From Ruminococcaceae bacterium UBA6392 (GTDB lineage Bacteria > Bacillota > Clostridia > Oscillospirales > Acutalibacteraceae), in the NCBI GenBank assembly GCA_002438685.1, contig DJQG01000003.1:5638-18645 (forward strand): a DNA stretch of 13,008 bases, in the 5' to 3' direction. The stretch's first letter is position 1. Every line of letters starts with the position of its first letter. A model generated the notes under the pieces. That model was not told the DNA's origin. It worked only from the letters and a program-made list of their open reading frames with translations, and did no database searches. The position numbers and the translations under genes are program-made. This document shows, piece by piece, positions 6,554 through 13,008 of the stretch.

Positions 6554-7780
6554 TTAAGCCATAACAATTTTGTGGAAAATTTTCTTTCCTTTCTTGATTA
6601 TAGCCGGATTGGCGGCCATTTCGTCGGCAGAAAGCGAAACATCGAGGCTCTTTACCTTTTCGTCGTTGACGCTGACGCCGCCCTGCTCGATGAGTCTTCT
6701 TGCCTCGCTTTTGGATTTTGCAAGTCCCGCTTTGACAAGAATATCTATAACGCTGATTTTTCCGTCTGCAAAGTCGTCTGCGCTGAGGCTTGTGGACGGC
6801 ATATCTGCGGAATCCGCTCCGCCGCCAAAGAGCGCTCTTGCGGCATCCTGCGCTTTGTTTGCCTCATCCTCGCCGTGGACGAGCTTTGTCAGCTCATATG
6901 CGAGTATCTCTTTTGCCTTGTTGAGCTGGCTGCCCTCCCACTTGTCCATCTCGTCGATCTGCTCGAGAGGCAGGAAAGTGAGCATACGGATGCACTTGAG
7001 AACATCGCTGTCTGCGACATTTCTCCAATACTGATAGAACTCGTAGGGCGAGGTCTTCTTGGGATCGAGCCAAACGGCGTTGCCCGCGGTCTTGCCCATC
7101 TTGTGACCCTGGGAGTCGGTAAGAAGGGTTATGGTCATTGCGTGAGCATCCTTGCCGAGCTTTTTGCGTATGAGCTCGGTTCCGCCGAGCATATTGCTCC
7201 ACTGATCGTCGCCGCCGAACTGCATATTGCAGCCGTAGTTCTTGAACAGATAGTAGAAATCGTAGCTCTGCATTATCATATAGTTGAACTCAAAGAAGCT
7301 CAGACCCTTTTCCATGCGCTGCTTATAGCACTCAGCACGGAGCATATTGTTGACGGAGAAGCAGGCTCCGACCTCGCGCAGAAGCTCGATATAATTGAGG
7401 TTGAGGAGCCAATCGGCGTTGTTCACCATCTGAGCCTTACCCTCGCCGAAGTCGATAAAACGCTCCATCTGGCGTCTGAAGCACTCGGCGTTATGATTGA
7501 TATCCTCGCGGGTGAGCATCTTTCTCATGTCGGTACGTCCCGAGGGATCGCCTATCATTGTGGTGCCGCCGCCGATAAGGGCTATCGGCTTGTTGCCAGC
7601 CATCTGCAGTCTCTTCATGAGCGTAAGAGCCATGAAATGACCTGCCGTGAGGCTGTCCGCGGTGCAGTCAAAACCAATATAGAATGTAGCTTTGCCGCTG
7701 TTTATCATCTCTCTGATTTCCGGCTCGTTCGTCACCTGCGCGATAAGTCCGCGCGCAACGAGTTCTTCATAAATTCCCAT
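6554..7780 (-). CDS. tyrS: Tyrosyl-tRNA synthetase
   Basis: Class I synthetase that charges tRNA-Tyr in the cytoplasm. With the start at 7780 the protein has 408 residues, close to the usual 400-420. Features in order: FYIGFDCTADSLTAGH (33-48), with tyrosine-binding residues and the HIGH-equivalent TAGH; GDPSGR (78-83); the tyrosine-pocket helix with YMIMQSYDF (167-175); GGDDQWSN (189-196); KMGKT (227-231), the KMSKS loop; and a C-terminal S4 RNA-binding domain (about 341-400) with AKSKSEARRLIEQGGVSVN. An in-frame ATG at 7828 adds 16 basic residues and starts almost on the T-box terminator. I reject it because MGIYEELVARGL is the typical start and AAAGGA lies upstream at good spacing. The gene is controlled by the T-box leader. 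Confidence 0.97.
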   Translation of the reverse strand: MGIYEELVARGLIAQVTNEPEIREMINSGKATFYIGFDCTADSLTAGHFMALTLMKRLQMAGNKPIALIGGGTTMIGDPSGRTDMRKMLTREDINHNAECFRRQMERFIDFGEGKAQMVNNADWLLNLNYIELLREVGACFSVNNMLRAECYKQRMEKGLSFFEFNYMIMQSYDFYYLFKNYGCNMQFGGDDQWSNMLGGTELIRKKLGKDAHAMTITLLTDSQGHKMGKTAGNAVWLDPKKTSPYEFYQYWRNVADSDVLKCIRMLTFLPLEQIDEMDKWEGSQLNKAKEILAYELTKLVHGEDEANKAQDAARALFGGGADSADMPSTSLSADDFADGKISVIDILVKAGLAKSKSEARRLIEQGGVSVNDEKVKSLDVSLSADEMAANPAIIKKGKKIFHKIVMA

Positions 7781-7813
7781 AGTTATTTTTCCTTTCATTT
7801 TGTTCATAAAATT

Positions 7814-7845
7814 AAAAAACCTCCGCACGGAGAACCGTGCAGAGG
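7814..7845 (-). terminator. T-box intrinsic terminator before tyrS
   Basis: On the minus strand CCTCTGCACGG (7845-7835) pairs over 11 bases, one of them G-U, with CCGTGCGGAGG (7830-7820) around TTCT, followed by TTTTTT (7819-7814). Its 5' arm CCTCT can instead pair with AGAGG just before the T-box sequence, forming the antiterminator. Confidence 0.93.
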
Positions 7846-8063
7846 GCGAATTACCGCGGTACCACCTCTGTTCACTCCTTGCGGAGTCTCAGGAGCATTG
7901 CGCTCTGCGTATAACGCACGCCTGCGGCTCGACCTACTATAATTGTTCAGCCTCGCAGCTCGGAGATGTATTTCACTGCCCTGCCGCGTCTCCTCACAGC
8001 GCCCGGAGACTCTCTTTGCCGGCATGATGCGGTTACTTCTTCCCGTCACAGCTTTTAAAATAT
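7814..8063 (-). promoter_or_regulatory. Tyrosine-specific T-box riboswitch leader of tyrS
   Basis: This leader senses uncharged tRNA-Tyr and then lets transcription pass into tyrS. It holds the T-box core AGGTGGTACCGCGGT (7867-7853), whose UGGU can pair with an ACCA tRNA end (discriminator A, as in tRNA-Tyr). Stem I shows AGAAGTAA near its base, then AGAGAG and a distal hairpin GTCTCC/GGAGAC (8010-7988) with CUGUGA in its loop. The specifier side reads GTGAAATACATC, giving UAC (7970-7968), a Tyr codon, followed by A. A stem III hairpin ACTCC-GCAA-GGAGT occupies 7887-7874. The terminator and alternative antiterminator complete it. Apparent open reading frames here are accidental. With the two divergent promoters, this accounts for the 437-base gap between tyrS and the next gene. 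Confidence 0.95.
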
Positions 8064-8069
8064 GCAGTC

Positions 8070-8098
8070 ATTATAAACCATACTTCAAAAGTTGTCAA
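8070..8098 (-). promoter_or_regulatory. Consensus vegetative promoter of the T-box/tyrS transcript
   Basis: On the minus strand TTGACA (8098-8093), exactly 17 bases, then TATAAT (8075-8070): both boxes and the spacing match the sigma-A consensus. Transcription would begin near 8063, giving a leader of about 283 bases to the tyrS ATG. A maximal constitutive promoter suits a gene whose control lies in the leader. Confidence 0.93.
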
Positions 8099-8142
8099 CA
8101 GCGATATGATTTGTAAATTATTTTATATGTATACTACATTTA

Positions 8143-8171
8143 TTGCATACTTGCACGACTTGTGGTAAAAT
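8143..8171 (+). promoter_or_regulatory. Divergent promoter of the FemX-YfhO operon
   Basis: TTGCAT (8143-8148), 17 bases, then TAAAAT (8166-8171), with TGG directly before the -10 box (extended -10). The start would be near 8178, about 40 bases before the ATG. It points away from the tyrS promoter; the facing -35 boxes are about 45 bases apart. Confidence 0.7.
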
Positions 8172-8217
8172 ATGTTTGTTTATCCGAAAACTAAAAGCAT
8201 CAAGGAGTTAATCGCAA

Positions 8218-9435
8218 ATGGCTGAATACAACTTCAAAACAGGCGTGGATGCCGGAGAATACAGAGACTTTCTTAACGCCTCCCCTGCCTATTGCTTCAC
8301 ACAGCTGCCCGAATGGTCCGAGGTCAAGGACAACTGGGATCATGACATATGCATGCTCTACAAAGACGGCGCGCCCGCGGTCGGTGCACTTCTTTTGATA
8401 AGGCATCTGCCGATGGGCAAAAAGTTCATATACTCCCCGCGCGGTCCTGTCGGCGATTTCAACGACACAGAGGCAATGCGCGAATTCTCGGCTCAGCTGA
8501 AAAAATACGCCAAGAAAATCGGCGCGATTGCCATAAAGGCAGACCCGTTCGTAATAAGAGAAAACTACGAAAAGCAGAATGCCGCCGATTTCGGCAACTC
8601 ATTTGATGAGACCATAAGAGTCATGCAGGAGTGCGGTTTTGTTCACAGAGGCTTGAGCACCGACATAAACGCATATTTTCAGCCGAGATTCAATATGGCT
8701 ATCCCGCTCTTCAATGAAAACGGTTCTATCGACAGCGCGGGATTTTTGAAAGCCGTTCCGAAAAAAACTCGCTATTATATGGGCTCGTTCCATAATTCCA
8801 AGGGCATCGAGTTCATAAAGGCCGACCCGAACGACGATCTTTCGGAGTTTGTCCGCCTGCTCGGTCAGACCGAAAAGCGCCAGGGCATCTCGCTGAGGAA
8901 TGAAGAATATTTCAAAAAGATACGCCATGCGTTCGGCGACAGAGCGGTAATATATTATGCGCGCATGCACCTTGACAGATATGTTGAATATCTCGAGGGT
9001 CTGATCGCAAAGAAGCAGAATATTCCCGAAAACACACGCAAGCTCGATGAGGCGAAGGCACTTATCGAAGAAAAGGGAAACACCGTGAACCTCGCTGCAA
9101 GTCTTGTTATTATGCCTGATCCGCAGGCGAAGCTCAAAATTGCCGAGTATCTCTATGCCGGCTCCGATCTCTCTGTGCTCTCGACCCTCTGTGCATCGGT
9201 CGGGCTTATATATGCGGGAGTCTGCGATTCAATAGACGCCGGCTGCGACTATTTCAACCTCGGCGGAGTTGACGGAAGCTTTGAAGACCATCTTTCAAAG
9301 TTCAAGATAAAGTTCGTACCCCATATTTTTGAATATGTCGGCGAGTTTGATATGCCGGTTGACAAAGTTATGTATCTCGGGTTTGAAAAACTTCTGCCCA
9401 TGGCAAAGAAGGCAATCAAAAAGATAAAAAAATAA
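8218..9435 (+). CDS. FemA/FemB/FemX-family aminoacyl-tRNA-dependent peptide ligase
   Basis: Members of this family add amino acids from aminoacyl-tRNA to the stem peptide of lipid II, building peptidoglycan cross-bridges at the inner face of the membrane. The 405 residues fit two GNAT-like domains with a helical hairpin. Family marks in order: FTQLPEWSEVK (27-37), YSPRGPVGDF (72-81), IKADPFVI (106-113), FQPRFNMAIPL (154-164), FLKAVPKKTRYYM (176-188), GQTEKRQGISLRNEEYF (216-232), a charged helical insertion (about 251-290) like the tRNA-binding coiled arm, YLYAGSDLS (311-319) and YFNLGGVDGS (345-354). The end is very basic (KKAIKKIKK), suiting membrane or RNA contact. AAGGAG lies ten bases before the ATG. 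It heads an operon with the YfhO-like gene 13 bases downstream. Which amino acid it adds cannot be told. Confidence 0.92.
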   Translation: MAEYNFKTGVDAGEYRDFLNASPAYCFTQLPEWSEVKDNWDHDICMLYKDGAPAVGALLLIRHLPMGKKFIYSPRGPVGDFNDTEAMREFSAQLKKYAKKIGAIAIKADPFVIRENYEKQNAADFGNSFDETIRVMQECGFVHRGLSTDINAYFQPRFNMAIPLFNENGSIDSAGFLKAVPKKTRYYMGSFHNSKGIEFIKADPNDDLSEFVRLLGQTEKRQGISLRNEEYFKKIRHAFGDRAVIYYARMHLDRYVEYLEGLIAKKQNIPENTRKLDEAKALIEEKGNTVNLAASLVIMPDPQAKLKIAEYLYAGSDLSVLSTLCASVGLIYAGVCDSIDAGCDYFNLGGVDGSFEDHLSKFKIKFVPHIFEYVGEFDMPVDKVMYLGFEKLLPMAKKAIKKIKK

Positions 9436-9448
9436 GGCAGGTAAAGAA

Positions 9449-12289
9449 ATGAAAATAAAAAATGAAAAAGGGTCTGTTATCAGCAGAATTTTTAAAGATA
9501 ACAAATACTGTTGGCTCGCTTTCGGCTGCTCGGCAGTTATAATGCTGATAGTTTATATCTGCTACAGTCTCATACCGTTCGGCGATGTGACTATTCTCAG
9601 AATGGATCTCTATCATCAGTACGGTCCGCTCTTCGCGGAGTTCTATGACCGTGTCACGCAGATGAAGAGCTTCCTCTATTCGTGGAACACCGGACTCGGA
9701 AGCAGCTTCCTCGGCAACTTCTATAACTATCTGTGCAGCCCGCTTTCGATAGTCATGCTCATCTTCGGTCACAAAAATATGCCCGAGGCGATAGCGACAA
9801 TGATTCTTCTTGCGGCAGCATTTTCAAGCGCTACTTTCTGCTATTATCTCAAGAAGTCGTTCGGCGAGCATTCACCCGCTACTGCGGCATTCGGTGTGCT
9901 CTATTCTTTCTGCGGCTTCTTCATAGCCTATTACTGGAACCTGATGTGGCTCGACGCCATGGTTCTGTTCCCGCTGATGATTCTCGGCATCGAGCGTATC
10001 ATCAACGAGCGCAGACCCGCTCTCTACATTTTTTCGCTGTCGATGACACTGCTGACGAGCTATTATATGGGCTATATGGCGTGCATCTTCGCGGTGCTCT
10101 ATTTCCTTGTTTATTATTTCAGCCGTTACAACATCTCCGACACTACGAAAGTTCTCGAGATTTATACAGACCCGGACGGCGAGCAGTACAGCAAACTAAA
10201 AGATAAAATCAGATACAACTCATTCCTGTCCGACGGAATAACGTTTGCTCTTTCGAGCATTGCAGGCGCGGCTCTCGTTGCGTTCGCGCTCGTCCCCGTC
10301 TATTTCATTCTTCAAAGCTGCTCTGCCACAAGCGGAACATGGCCCGAGACCGTCAAGTCATATTTCAAGATATTCGACTTCCTCGCAAACCACCTCGCAA
10401 GCGTCACGCCCACAATAAGAAGCAGCGGAACCGATGTTCTTCCCAATGTCTATTGCGGAATGGCAACGGTAATACTCGTCCCGCTCTATCTTTTCTGCAA
10501 GCGCATACCGGTAAGAGAAAAGATAGCAAATGTGCTTCTTCTCGGCCTTATATATTTCAGCTTCAACCTCAATGTGCTCAATTATATCTGGCATGCATTC
10601 CACTTCCCGAACGATCTGCCCTACAGATTTTCGTTCATGTATTCGTTCATCCTGCTCACCATGGCATACAAAGCTTTCCGGCACATTACCGAGTTCTCCG
10701 GCAAAGAGATACTCGGCGCGGGAGTAGCTATTCTCTCGGGAATAGTTATAATCCAGAAAGTCGGTTCAAAAAATGTTGACGAGACAACTGTTATTATCAG
10801 TCTGCTGTTTGTCGTGCTCTATACGCTTATATTCTATCTCTTCTCGACCAAGAAATATCAGGCGTCGGCTATGGCCGTTCTGATGCTCTGCTGTGTCTGC
10901 GCCGAGGCTATAAGCGCCGACACCGACAACTACAGCATGGATAGGACAAAGACAGAATACGCCGGAGACTACCAGGATTTCAGAGATCTTAAGAAAGAAC
11001 TCGATGACATCGAGGGCAACGACACTTACCGCATGGAGCTCACCTCGCTCAGGGCACGAATGGATCCCGCATGGTACAACTACAACGGCGTATCCACCTT
11101 TTCATCCATGGCATACGAAAAGGTCGCAAACCTTCAGGAGCAGCTCGGTCTTTACGGCAACTATATCAACAGCTACACATATAATCCGCAGACTCCGGTC
11201 TACAATTCAATGATGTCGCTCAAATATATTGTCGACAACAACGAATACAATCCGCCGCTGAGCGATGAGTTCTACGAATATGTCGGCTCATCCGGCAAGT
11301 TCCATGCATACAGAAATAAATACTGGCTCCCGATAGCCTACTGCGTGAATGAAGATATCACTGCGTGGAGCTTTGACTCGGACAATCCGTTCGAGGTTCA
11401 GAACGACTACTTCTTCCGCGCAACGGGAATCGATGAAGTTTTCAACAGACTCGATATCACAGATTCCTATTTCTATAATGTCGATCCTATTTCGATAGGT
11501 CTTGATACGGGCTACATGAACTACTACAAGACTTCTTCGGACAGCACCGGAACAATTTCGTTCACTGTATCGCCCGAAAAGGATCAGAATGTTTATCTGT
11601 TCGTTGAATCCGCGGGAATCGAAGATGTTCTTATCTCGGTCGGATACGAGCAGTATTCTCAAAACACGAGCCGCGAATATGTCTACGACCTCGGCATGTG
11701 CAAGGCGGGTACGCCGATAACCGTTGAAATGACCGTCAAAGATGATGTCAACAGCGGTGCGCTCAACTTCTTTGTCTACGGGCTCGACACGGACAAATTC
11801 GTTGAGGGCTATAACGAGCTCAACAGCGGCGCGCTGAATATTGAGAGCTTTACCGACACTGAAATAACCGGCACGCTGAACGCCGCAGAGGACAGTATTA
11901 TTTACACCTCCATCCCCTATGACAAGGGCTGGAAAGTTACCGTTGACGGAAAAGAAGTCAGCGAGAATGATATCGTCGCCGTCGGCGACGCGCTGCTCGG
12001 AGTTAGAGTCAGCGCAGGAAACCACAGTGTAAAGTTCAAGTACACTCCACGCGGAATGGTTATCGGACTCGGTATATCAGTTGTTACAGCGCTGATTCTT
12101 ATCGCTGTTGCGGTTATTCTGAAAAAGAGAAAGAAGAATCAGCCCCAACCTGTCGCAGTGGCAAGCGGAAGCGTTGTATCCGACACCGCATCTATAGAAA
12201 CGCCTGAAATCAGCAACGATTCTGTTGAAGAAACACCCGAAACTTCGATTGATAAACCCGAATCAACTGAAAGCGACGAAACCGAATAA
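9449..12289 (+). CDS. YfhO-family polytopic membrane protein, likely GT-C glycosyltransferase
   Basis: A 946-residue membrane protein. YfhO of Bacillus subtilis is needed to glycosylate lipoteichoic acid, using a lipid-linked sugar made by a CsbB-type enzyme. Here a first helix (about 23-46) is followed by an outer loop with RMDLYHQY (51-58), whose Asp53 sits where GT-C enzymes carry their catalytic acid, then WNTGLGSSFLGNFYNY (79-94) and WLDAM (167-171). Many further helices run to about residue 490. An extracytoplasmic region (about 495-868) ends in the family's beta domain with GWKVTVDGKE (827-836). A last helix (869-891), a KKRKK stop and an acidic Ser/Thr-rich tail of about 50 residues follow. 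The start has a modest AGG eight bases upstream. No CsbB-like gene is in the window. Family is firm; acceptor and sugar are inferred. Confidence 0.9.
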   Translation: MKIKNEKGSVISRIFKDNKYCWLAFGCSAVIMLIVYICYSLIPFGDVTILRMDLYHQYGPLFAEFYDRVTQMKSFLYSWNTGLGSSFLGNFYNYLCSPLSIVMLIFGHKNMPEAIATMILLAAAFSSATFCYYLKKSFGEHSPATAAFGVLYSFCGFFIAYYWNLMWLDAMVLFPLMILGIERIINERRPALYIFSLSMTLLTSYYMGYMACIFAVLYFLVYYFSRYNISDTTKVLEIYTDPDGEQYSKLKDKIRYNSFLSDGITFALSSIAGAALVAFALVPVYFILQSCSATSGTWPETVKSYFKIFDFLANHLASVTPTIRSSGTDVLPNVYCGMATVILVPLYLFCKRIPVREKIANVLLLGLIYFSFNLNVLNYIWHAFHFPNDLPYRFSFMYSFILLTMAYKAFRHITEFSGKEILGAGVAILSGIVIIQKVGSKNVDETTVIISLLFVVLYTLIFYLFSTKKYQASAMAVLMLCCVCAEAISADTDNYSMDRTKTEYAGDYQDFRDLKKELDDIEGNDTYRMELTSLRARMDPAWYNYNGVSTFSSMAYEKVANLQEQLGLYGNYINSYTYNPQTPVYNSMMSLKYIVDNNEYNPPLSDEFYEYVGSSGKFHAYRNKYWLPIAYCVNEDITAWSFDSDNPFEVQNDYFFRATGIDEVFNRLDITDSYFYNVDPISIGLDTGYMNYYKTSSDSTGTISFTVSPEKDQNVYLFVESAGIEDVLISVGYEQYSQNTSREYVYDLGMCKAGTPITVEMTVKDDVNSGALNFFVYGLDTDKFVEGYNELNSGALNIESFTDTEITGTLNAAEDSIIYTSIPYDKGWKVTVDGKEVSENDIVAVGDALLGVRVSAGNHSVKFKYTPRGMVIGLGISVVTALILIAVAVILKKRKKNQPQPVAVASGSVVSDTASIETPEISNDSVEETPETSIDKPESTESDETE

Positions 12290-12296
12290 TAAAAGC

Positions 12297-12336
12297 AAAT
12301 GCGCTGCCGTATAAACTGCGGCGGCGCATTTTAAAA
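12297..12336 (+). terminator. Hairpin terminator after the YfhO-like gene
   Basis: AAATGCGCTGCCG (12297-12309) pairs over 13 bases, one of them G-T, with CGGCGGCGCATTT (12319-12331) around a nine-base loop. The T-run is short (TTTT, then AAAA), so termination may be partial. AGAGG, the ribosome binding site of the next gene, follows directly; no separate promoter is visible, so the phosphoesterase gene may depend on read-through. Confidence 0.72.
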
Positions 12337-12347
12337 GAGGTAAACGA

Positions 12348-13008
12348 ATGCTGAAATTCAACAGTGACGGCAAGTTCACAATAATGCAGATAAGCGACGC
12401 ACAGGATCTCCCGCTCGTTCGCAAGAGCCTTGTCCGAATGATAAACAGAGCCTGCGATGTTCTGCACCCCGATCTTGTACTGTTCACGGGCGACAACATA
12501 CTCGGCAATCATATAAATGATGCCGTGATAGGCACAAGGCAGGTAGCCTCCGGGCATGATGCGACAAGAAAGCGTGTGGAACGGGCAATAAGTCATATTG
12601 TTCTGCCGCTTGAAGCAAGAAAAATCCCGTTTGCCGTGCTATACGGAAACCACGATGATATAAACTGCATAGAAAAATTCGAGCAGTCGGAAATATACGG
12701 CAGTTATTCATCGTGCGTCGGAAGCGGCGCGGACATCGGCGCAGGATGCGGAACTTATGATATCCCGATAATGTCATCAGATGAAACGCGGCGCGCTTTT
12801 ACCGTGTGGATGCTTGATTCCGCGGGAAGGGGCGCAGGCGGCAATTGGTACACAACCATAAGCCGCGGTAAAATAGACTGGATGCTCCGAAAGAATGAGA
12901 AAATCAAAGAAGATTTCGGAGTTCTCCCCTCTCTTGTATTTCAGCATGTTCCGATTCCCGAAACTATGCAGCTAATACGGGAGTGCAAAAAAAGCAACGA
13001 TTGCATAG
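12348..13008 (+). CDS. Calcineurin-like metallophosphoesterase, Dcr2-like (3' end beyond window)
   Basis: A two-metal phosphoesterase; 220 codons are present and the frame is open at the right edge. Motifs in order: MQISDAQD (13-20), the DxH metal site written D-x-Q here; FTGDN (46-50); YGNHDD (99-104); and FQHVPIPE (198-205), a later His metal ligand. The HxPxPE pattern and the LDSAG segment (156-160) resemble the Dcr2/PAP29 branch of calcineurin-like enzymes. A final GxH motif would lie past the edge. No signal peptide or membrane segment is seen, so the protein is probably cytoplasmic. AGAGG lies eight bases before the ATG. The TAG in the last three bases is out of frame. The substrate is unknown; proximity to envelope genes is only a weak hint, because a hairpin lies between. 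Confidence 0.88.
   Translation, partial: MLKFNSDGKFTIMQISDAQDLPLVRKSLVRMINRACDVLHPDLVLFTGDNILGNHINDAVIGTRQVASGHDATRKRVERAISHIVLPLEARKIPFAVLYGNHDDINCIEKFEQSEIYGSYSSCVGSGADIGAGCGTYDIPIMSSDETRRAFTVWMLDSAGRGAGGNWYTTISRGKIDWMLRKNEKIKEDFGVLPSLVFQHVPIPETMQLIRECKKSNDCI

Noticed and set aside
7781..7828. Upstream in-frame ATG for tyrS at 7828
   Set aside because: It begins almost on the T-box terminator, lacks a ribosome site and adds a basic peptide absent from TyrRS; the ATG at 7780 has AAAGGA and the family start.
6572..7942. Long plus-strand open frame of 456 codons opposite tyrS
   Set aside because: It is the mirror of tyrS, which has unmistakable synthetase motifs, and it runs on into the T-box leader. 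Its translation matches no domain I know and no ribosome site precedes it.
7804..8049. Minus-strand open frame inside the tyrS leader
   Set aside because: The whole stretch is explained by T-box stems, specifier, antiterminator and terminator; the frame crosses the terminator and its product is basic and low-information.
8126..8150. GTAT/ATAC inverted repeat in the divergent promoter region
   Set aside because: Only four or five bases per arm in AT-rich DNA, likely chance; it may deserve attention only if conserved in relatives.
11288..12025. Minus-strand open frame of 245 codons within the YfhO-like gene
   Set aside because: It is antisense to a clear extracytoplasmic domain of the YfhO-like protein and has no ribosome site or recognisable domain.
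13006..13008. TAG at the last three bases as the stop of the phosphoesterase
   Set aside because: The reading frame there is TGC ATA G, so the TAG is out of frame and the gene is open at the window edge.

Overview
This window looks like chromosomal DNA from a Gram-positive member of the Clostridia, most likely the Oscillospiraceae/Ruminococcaceae. The indications are a four-helix membrane gene of the TIGR04086 type beside yajC, a tyrosine T-box leader, a TrkA/TrkH pair, a FemX-like enzyme beside a YfhO-like one, good Shine-Dalgarno sites, and frequent ATA and AGA codons in DNA of fairly balanced base composition. The taxon is inferred; no rRNA or other marker is present. I see no phage, insertion sequence, CRISPR array, tRNA or rRNA gene.

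The first 8.06 kb is read on the minus strand as a series of short housekeeping transcripts. In transcription order they are: (1) a promoter matching consensus at both boxes, a tyrosine T-box leader, and tyrS; (2) a promoter, then trkA and trkH for potassium uptake, ending in a strong terminator; (3) an orphan membrane-fusion/adaptor protein overlapping an Sfp-type phosphopantetheinyl transferase by one base; (4) a promoter, yajC, a terminator-like hairpin that also holds the ribosome binding site of the next gene, and the TIGR04086-like gene; (5) a promoter and the 5' end of metG, which runs off the left edge.

From about 8.14 kb the plus strand carries an envelope-related set. A divergent promoter drives a FemA/FemB/FemX-type aminoacyl-tRNA-dependent peptide ligase. 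A large YfhO-type polytopic membrane protein (likely GT-C glycosyltransferase) follows after 13 bases. A hairpin separates it from a Dcr2-like metallophosphoesterase that runs off the right edge.

The genes are mostly recognisable core families. The most interesting points lie in gene arrangement and regulation: the hairpin between yajC and its neighbour, a palindrome across the trkA -35 box, the adaptor-phosphopantetheinyl transferase pair with no transporter in view, and the FemX-YfhO pair. I did not find a clearly new multi-gene system.
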